Part shown: piece after piece, positions 5,700-10,381 of the stretch
How the letters are laid out: each line of letters starts with the position of its first letter
How positions within the stretch are numbered: the stretch's first letter is position 1
Assembly (NCBI GenBank): GCA_027019845.1
Contig: JALUWE010000303.1
Coordinates: 1 to 10,381, forward strand
DNA from: Anaerolineales bacterium
Lineage (GTDB): Bacteria > Chloroflexota > Anaerolineae > Anaerolineales > JABWBV01
Length of the DNA stretch: 10,381 bases
Reading direction: 5' to 3'
The notes under the pieces: model-generated
Seen by the model: only the letters and a program-made list of their open reading frames with translations
What the model was told of the DNA's origin: nothing
The model's database searches: none
Position numbers and translations under genes: made by a program

Positions 5700-6977
5700 A
5701 TGCACATCGCCCACTTCACCAACTTCTACCATCCCGTCATCAATGGGGTGGTGCGTTCTGTCAGCGCGTTTCGCAAAGCATTGACCGAATTGGGACACAA
5801 CGTCTTCATTTTCGCCCAGCAGTCGCCCGGGTACGAAGACACAGAGCCGTTCATCTTCCGCTACCCGGCCATCAAACTACCCCTACAGGTCAACATCCCG
5901 GCAGCCATCCCGCTCTCGCCCTTCGTGGACAAGCTGCTCCCGGCCCTCAAACTCGACGTGATCCACACCCACCATCCCGTGCTGCTCGGCCAGACCGCGG
6001 CCAATAAAGCCGATGAACTCGGCCTGCCGCTGGTCTTCACCTTCCACACCCGCTACCGCGACTACACGCACTACGTCCCCATCCCGCAGGACACGGTGCA
6101 GGAATTCGTCAAAAACGCGGTGGATAGCTGGCTGGGCGAATACATGCAAAAGTGCCATCACATCGTGGTGCCCAGCGAAAGTATGCGAGCGCTGCTGGAA
6201 AACGAATATGGCCTGCAAGATCAAGTCACCGTCATCCCCACCGGCATCGATCTGCGTCCATACCAGCAGGCCGACGGGGAGAAGTTGCGCGCCCGCCGCG
6301 GATGGAAGGACGATACAGTGCTGATCTCCGTTGGCAGGCTGGCCCCGGAGAAAAACTGGGCTACCCTGCTCAAAGCCGCCGCCCTGGCCATGAAATCCTT
6401 CCCCGCCCTGCGCGTTGTCCTGATCGGCGACGGCCCGGACCGGCACAATCTCGAAGAACTGTCTCGAGAGTTGGGGATTGCTTCGCGGGTCGAATTCGTT
6501 GGGCAGCTGCCCTTTGATGAAATTCCCATCTACCTCAAAGCCGCCGATCTCTTCGGATTTGCCTCCCTGACCGAAACCCAGGGGCTGGTCACCATGGAAG
6601 CCCTGGCCGCCGGGCTGCCGGTCGCCGCGGTGGACGCCACCGGCACCCGCGACGTGGTCGAGAATGGCATCGAGGGGTTGCTCACCGAAAATGATCCCCA
6701 GGCTCTGGCAACCGCCATCCTCACCCTGCTTGGCGATGATGCCCTCTTCCAACGCTTCCGGCAGGCCGCGTTGCAGCGTGCCCGCGCCTTCGACATCCTG
6801 CACCTGGCACAGCGCCTGCTCGAAGTCTACCTCCAGGCCAGAGAAGACCAGCGCGCCGGCCGCCGCGTGACCGTCCCGCGGCACAAAAAACTGTTCAAAC
6901 TGCCCGAAGTCGGGCTGGATACCGGCCCCCTCAAACAGGTACGAGACCGCATCCGCCCCGACAAGACGAAGTTGTAG
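5700..6977 (+). CDS. GT4 family glycosyltransferase, glucosyl-diacylglycerol synthase-like
   Basis: The 425-residue GT-B enzyme moves a sugar from a nucleotide donor to an acceptor, with retention of configuration in this family. The N-terminal domain opens with MHIAHFTNFYHPVINGVVRS, the acceptor-side loop typical of GT4 enzymes such as bacterial monoglucosyldiacylglycerol synthases. HTHHP (89-93) and FTFHTRYRDY (113-122) follow. The C-terminal donor domain has GRLAPEKN (212-219, R213 and K218), GDGPDR (243-248) and the EX7E motif ETQGLVTME (E292, E300). There is no signal peptide or membrane helix; the basic C-terminus (RRVTVPRHKKLFK) could bind membrane surfaces. A lipid acceptor is an inference from similarity; a polysaccharide acceptor is possible. 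No ribosome binding site precedes the ATG. It converges with the gamma-glutamyltransferase gene, with only 10 bp between stops. Confidence 0.85.
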   Translation: MHIAHFTNFYHPVINGVVRSVSAFRKALTELGHNVFIFAQQSPGYEDTEPFIFRYPAIKLPLQVNIPAAIPLSPFVDKLLPALKLDVIHTHHPVLLGQTAANKADELGLPLVFTFHTRYRDYTHYVPIPQDTVQEFVKNAVDSWLGEYMQKCHHIVVPSESMRALLENEYGLQDQVTVIPTGIDLRPYQQADGEKLRARRGWKDDTVLISVGRLAPEKNWATLLKAAALAMKSFPALRVVLIGDGPDRHNLEELSRELGIASRVEFVGQLPFDEIPIYLKAADLFGFASLTETQGLVTMEALAAGLPVAAVDATGTRDVVENGIEGLLTENDPQALATAILTLLGDDALFQRFRQAALQRARAFDILHLAQRLLEVYLQAREDQRAGRRVTVPRHKKLFKLPEVGLDTGPLKQVRDRIRPDKTKL

Positions 6978-6987
6978 GGCGCAATAC

Positions 6988-8619
<1,632 letters not shown>

Positions 8620-8626
8620 ACCGGAA

Positions 8627-8632
8627 TCCTTT
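8627..8632 (-). promoter_or_regulatory. ribosome binding site of the gamma-glutamyltransferase gene
   Basis: On the minus strand AAAGGA precedes ATG 8619-8617 by 7 nt. This supports that start. Confidence 0.7.
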
Positions 8633-8650
8633 GTTGATTGTCTATTCAGC

Positions 8651-8717
8651 CGTCATTCTGAACGGAGTGAAGAATCTTGAAAAACTGGAGAGCCAGACCC
8701 TTCGCTTCGCTCAGGGT
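8651..8717. repeat. remnant half-hairpins of dispersed repeats
   Basis: CGTCATTCTGAACGGAGTGAAGAATCTT (8651-8678, given here as two joined known words) is one arm of the CATTCTGAG hairpin seen at 146 and 5455; its partner arm is absent. At 8697-8717, ACCCT and AGGGT bracket TCGCTTCGCTC, a second small palindromic unit. No ACTTACGCA terminus is near. The rest of the gap between pyrD and the next gene (8718-8771) shows no clear promoter or terminator. Confidence 0.55.
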
Positions 8718-8771
8718 TACACAAATTTTTGTACTCTCAAAGCTGGTAGTTACTGTTGATTACCAAATTCG

Positions 8772-9836
8772 TTAGGGCAACGCGGTCACAATCCGCTTCA
8801 CCAGCCCCGGGCCGGCGTATATCAGGCCGGTGTACAGTTGGATCAGGGTTGCGCCGGCCTCCAGCCTGGCCCGGGCGTCTTCGGGTGACATGATGCCCCC
8901 CGCGGCGATGATCGGCAGTTTGCCCGCTGTGCGCCGGTGTACTTTGGCGACCATTTCGGTGCTCATGCGGCGCAGCGGCGCGCCGGACAGCCCGCCGCTC
9001 TGCCGCGCGTGCCGGGAATGCAGTCCCGCGCGGGAGGTGGTGGTGTTGGTGACGATCACGCCGTCCATCCAGGTGTGTACGATGGCCTCCAGCGCGGCGT
9101 CCAGCGCGGCGTCGTCCAGGTCGGGGGAGAGTTTGACCAGGATGGGGACGCGTTTTTCCAGCCGTTCGGCCTCGATGCGCCGCTGGTGCGCCAGTTGGGT
9201 GAGCAGGTTTTCCAGGTTTTCGCGAGTTTGCAACCGGCGCAGCCCCTCGGTGTTGGGCGAGCTGACGTTGATCACCAGGTAGTCGGCCAGCGGCGCGAAA
9301 ATCTCGAAGAGCGAGAGGTAGTCGAACACGGCCTGCTCGTTGGGGGTGTGTTTGTTTTTGCCCAGGTTGACGCCAATTCTGACGGAAGACCGCCGCGCGG
9401 GCGCGCGTTTCAGTTTCTTCGCCACGTAGGCGGAACCGCGCGAGGGGAAGCCCATGCGGTTGATCAGCCCGCGGTCCTCAGGCAGGCGGAAGAGGCGCGG
9501 TTTGGGGTTGCCCGGCTGGGGGAGGGGCGTGACCGTGCCCAGTTCCAGGTGCCCGAACCCGAGGGCGGCCAGCCCCCGCCAGGCCAGCGCGTCTTTGTCG
9601 TACCCCGCGGCCAGCCCGACCGGGTTGCGAAACCGCAGCCCGAACGCGGTGACCGGTTTGGGCGCGGCCGCGTAGAGCACCTGGAGCGCCATGGTCAGGG
9701 GCGGCAACGCGCCCGCAAAGCGTAAAGCGTAAAGCGTGAAGGTGTGGGCGCGTTCGGGATCGAGGCGGAAGAGGCAGGGGCGCAGGAGTTTGTACACGGT
9801 GGGAAGTTGCGGGTTAGAAGGTTCAACCTTCGACAT
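8772..9836 (-). CDS. pyrD: dihydroorotate dehydrogenase, class 2 (quinone-linked)
   Basis: The 354-residue flavoenzyme oxidises dihydroorotate to orotate and passes electrons to membrane quinones, the fourth step of UMP synthesis. The class 2 form is indicated by the N-terminal helical part (YKLLRPCLFRLDPERAH, 15-31) that binds membrane and quinone, and by a serine base in NVSSPNT (190-196, S193) where class 1 enzymes have cysteine. Other motifs are NPVGLAAGYDKD (71-82), NRMGF (126-130), GVNLGKNK (155-162), VKLSPDL (234-240), VTNTT (262-266), GGLSGAPL (281-288) and AAGGI (311-315) near the FMN phosphate. The ATG at 9836 overlaps the end of pyrE by 14 bp, which suggests translational coupling; neither it nor the alternative GTG at 9797 (start VYKLLRP) has a good ribosome binding site. 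Confidence 0.95.
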   Translation of the reverse strand: MSKVEPSNPQLPTVYKLLRPCLFRLDPERAHTFTLYALRFAGALPPLTMALQVLYAAAPKPVTAFGLRFRNPVGLAAGYDKDALAWRGLAALGFGHLELGTVTPLPQPGNPKPRLFRLPEDRGLINRMGFPSRGSAYVAKKLKRAPARRSSVRIGVNLGKNKHTPNEQAVFDYLSLFEIFAPLADYLVINVSSPNTEGLRRLQTRENLENLLTQLAHQRRIEAERLEKRVPILVKLSPDLDDAALDAALEAIVHTWMDGVIVTNTTTSRAGLHSRHARQSGGLSGAPLRRMSTEMVAKVHRRTAGKLPIIAAGGIMSPEDARARLEAGATLIQLYTGLIYAGPGLVKRIVTALP

Positions 9837-10381
9837 TCAGCAAAAAATCACGCACCCGGGCGATTTTTTCTCCATCCACGCGCCCCGCCGCTTCCCAATC
9901 GTCCAACAACTCCGGCAGGGTGAAGACCGCGTGCAGGCGGTAGCCGTGCTGGGCCATGAAGTCCACGCCGCCGGAGCGGTCGATCAGCACCACGATGTCG
10001 GAGACGTGCAGCCCGGCCGCGGTCAGTTTTTGGATGCCCTCCAGTTTGCTGCCGCCGGTGGTGATCAGGTCGTCGATCACCACGGCGCGCTCCCCGGGCC
10101 GGAATACGCCCTCGATCTGGGCTTTAGTGCCGTAGGCTTTGGCTTCCTTGCGGGGGTAAATCATGGGCCAGCCGCCGCGCAGGCTGATGGCGGTGGCGAT
10201 GGGCAGCGCGGCGTAGGGCAGCGCGGCCAGATGGTCGAATTGCAGGCCGGCCAGGATGGGCAGGAAGGCTTCGGCGGCCAGCGCCAGCGCGTTGGGGTCG
10301 GCGATCAGGCGGCGCAGGTCGATGTAGATGGGGGACTGTTTGCCGGATTTGAGGGTGAATTCGCCGAATTGGACGCAGCCG
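9823..10381 (-). CDS. pyrE: orotate phosphoribosyltransferase, UMP-synthase type, 5' end beyond the window
   Basis: The visible 185 C-terminal residues carry an orotate phosphoribosyltransferase, which joins orotate to PRPP to make OMP. They contain FTLKSGKQSPIYIDLR (8-23 of the visible part), ALPYAALPIATAISL (53-67), the flexible catalytic loop YPRKEAKAYGTKAQIEG (75-91) and the PRPP-binding motif VVIDDLITTGGS (100-111). YPRKEAKxYGTK and the ALPIATA segment resemble the UMP-synthase type, so an OMP decarboxylase domain (PyrF) could be fused upstream; the window ends too soon to see. A stand-alone PyrE is only slightly longer than what is visible. The reading frame stays open to the window edge. 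pyrD follows and overlaps it, and the two enzymes act in consecutive steps. Confidence 0.95.
   Translation of the reverse strand, partial: GCVQFGEFTLKSGKQSPIYIDLRRLIADPNALALAAEAFLPILAGLQFDHLAALPYAALPIATAISLRGGWPMIYPRKEAKAYGTKAQIEGVFRPGERAVVIDDLITTGGSKLEGIQKLTAAGLHVSDIVVLIDRSGGVDFMAQHGYRLHAVFTLPELLDDWEAAGRVDGEKIARVRDFLLNVEG

Overview
The window looks like a chromosomal segment of a GC-rich bacterium, most probably a member of the Chloroflexota (Anaerolineae-like). This placement is an inference. It rests on the protein types (a short cysteine-ligase paralogue beside rpsU, a UMP-synthase-type PyrE with a class 2 PyrD, a degenerate peptidase-MA-like secreted protein) and on intergenic regions full of dispersed palindromic repeats of a kind I associate with that phylum. 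No rRNA or tRNA gene, CRISPR array or transposase gene was found.

Layout: positions 1-52 may be the tail of a plus-strand gene. A convergent intergenic region (53-365) follows, holding a one-ended repeat element and nested GC-rich palindromes. A minus-strand gene (366-1814) encodes a secreted, membrane-anchored protein shaped like a peptidase-MA gluzincin but lacking its zinc ligands. A divergent intergenic region carries a 142-bp MITE-like element with a 9-bp target duplication, then the promoter of rpsU (bS21, 2153-2350). Next on the plus strand are a CysRS/MshC-family ligase (2455-3705), a membrane-anchored (alpha/alpha)6-barrel glycosidase (3995-5368) and a GT4 glycosyltransferase (5700-6977). 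The minus strand then carries, in map order, a YwrD-type gamma-glutamyltransferase (6988-8619), quinone-type dihydroorotate dehydrogenase pyrD (8772-9836) and the 3' part of pyrE (9823 to the window edge). pyrE and pyrD overlap by 14 bp if pyrD uses its first ATG and act in consecutive steps of UMP synthesis. The glycosidase and GT4 may share a cell-envelope glycan or glycolipid role, but that is inferred from adjacency only.

The most unusual content is between the genes. Three complete elements and one partial element share the terminal inverted repeat AGGACTTACGCA (or close variants) but carry different hairpin cores: a CATTGCGAG type, a CATTCTGAG type and a GACCTCACAGGTC type. Two complete elements share both arms in opposite orientations while their cores differ, which suggests a modular non-autonomous element family. 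The three complete elements have flanking direct repeats of 7-9 bp. One of these duplications copies the Shine-Dalgarno-like sequence of the glycosidase gene, so the element now sits directly against that gene's translation start. No multi-gene defence or biosynthetic system is visible.
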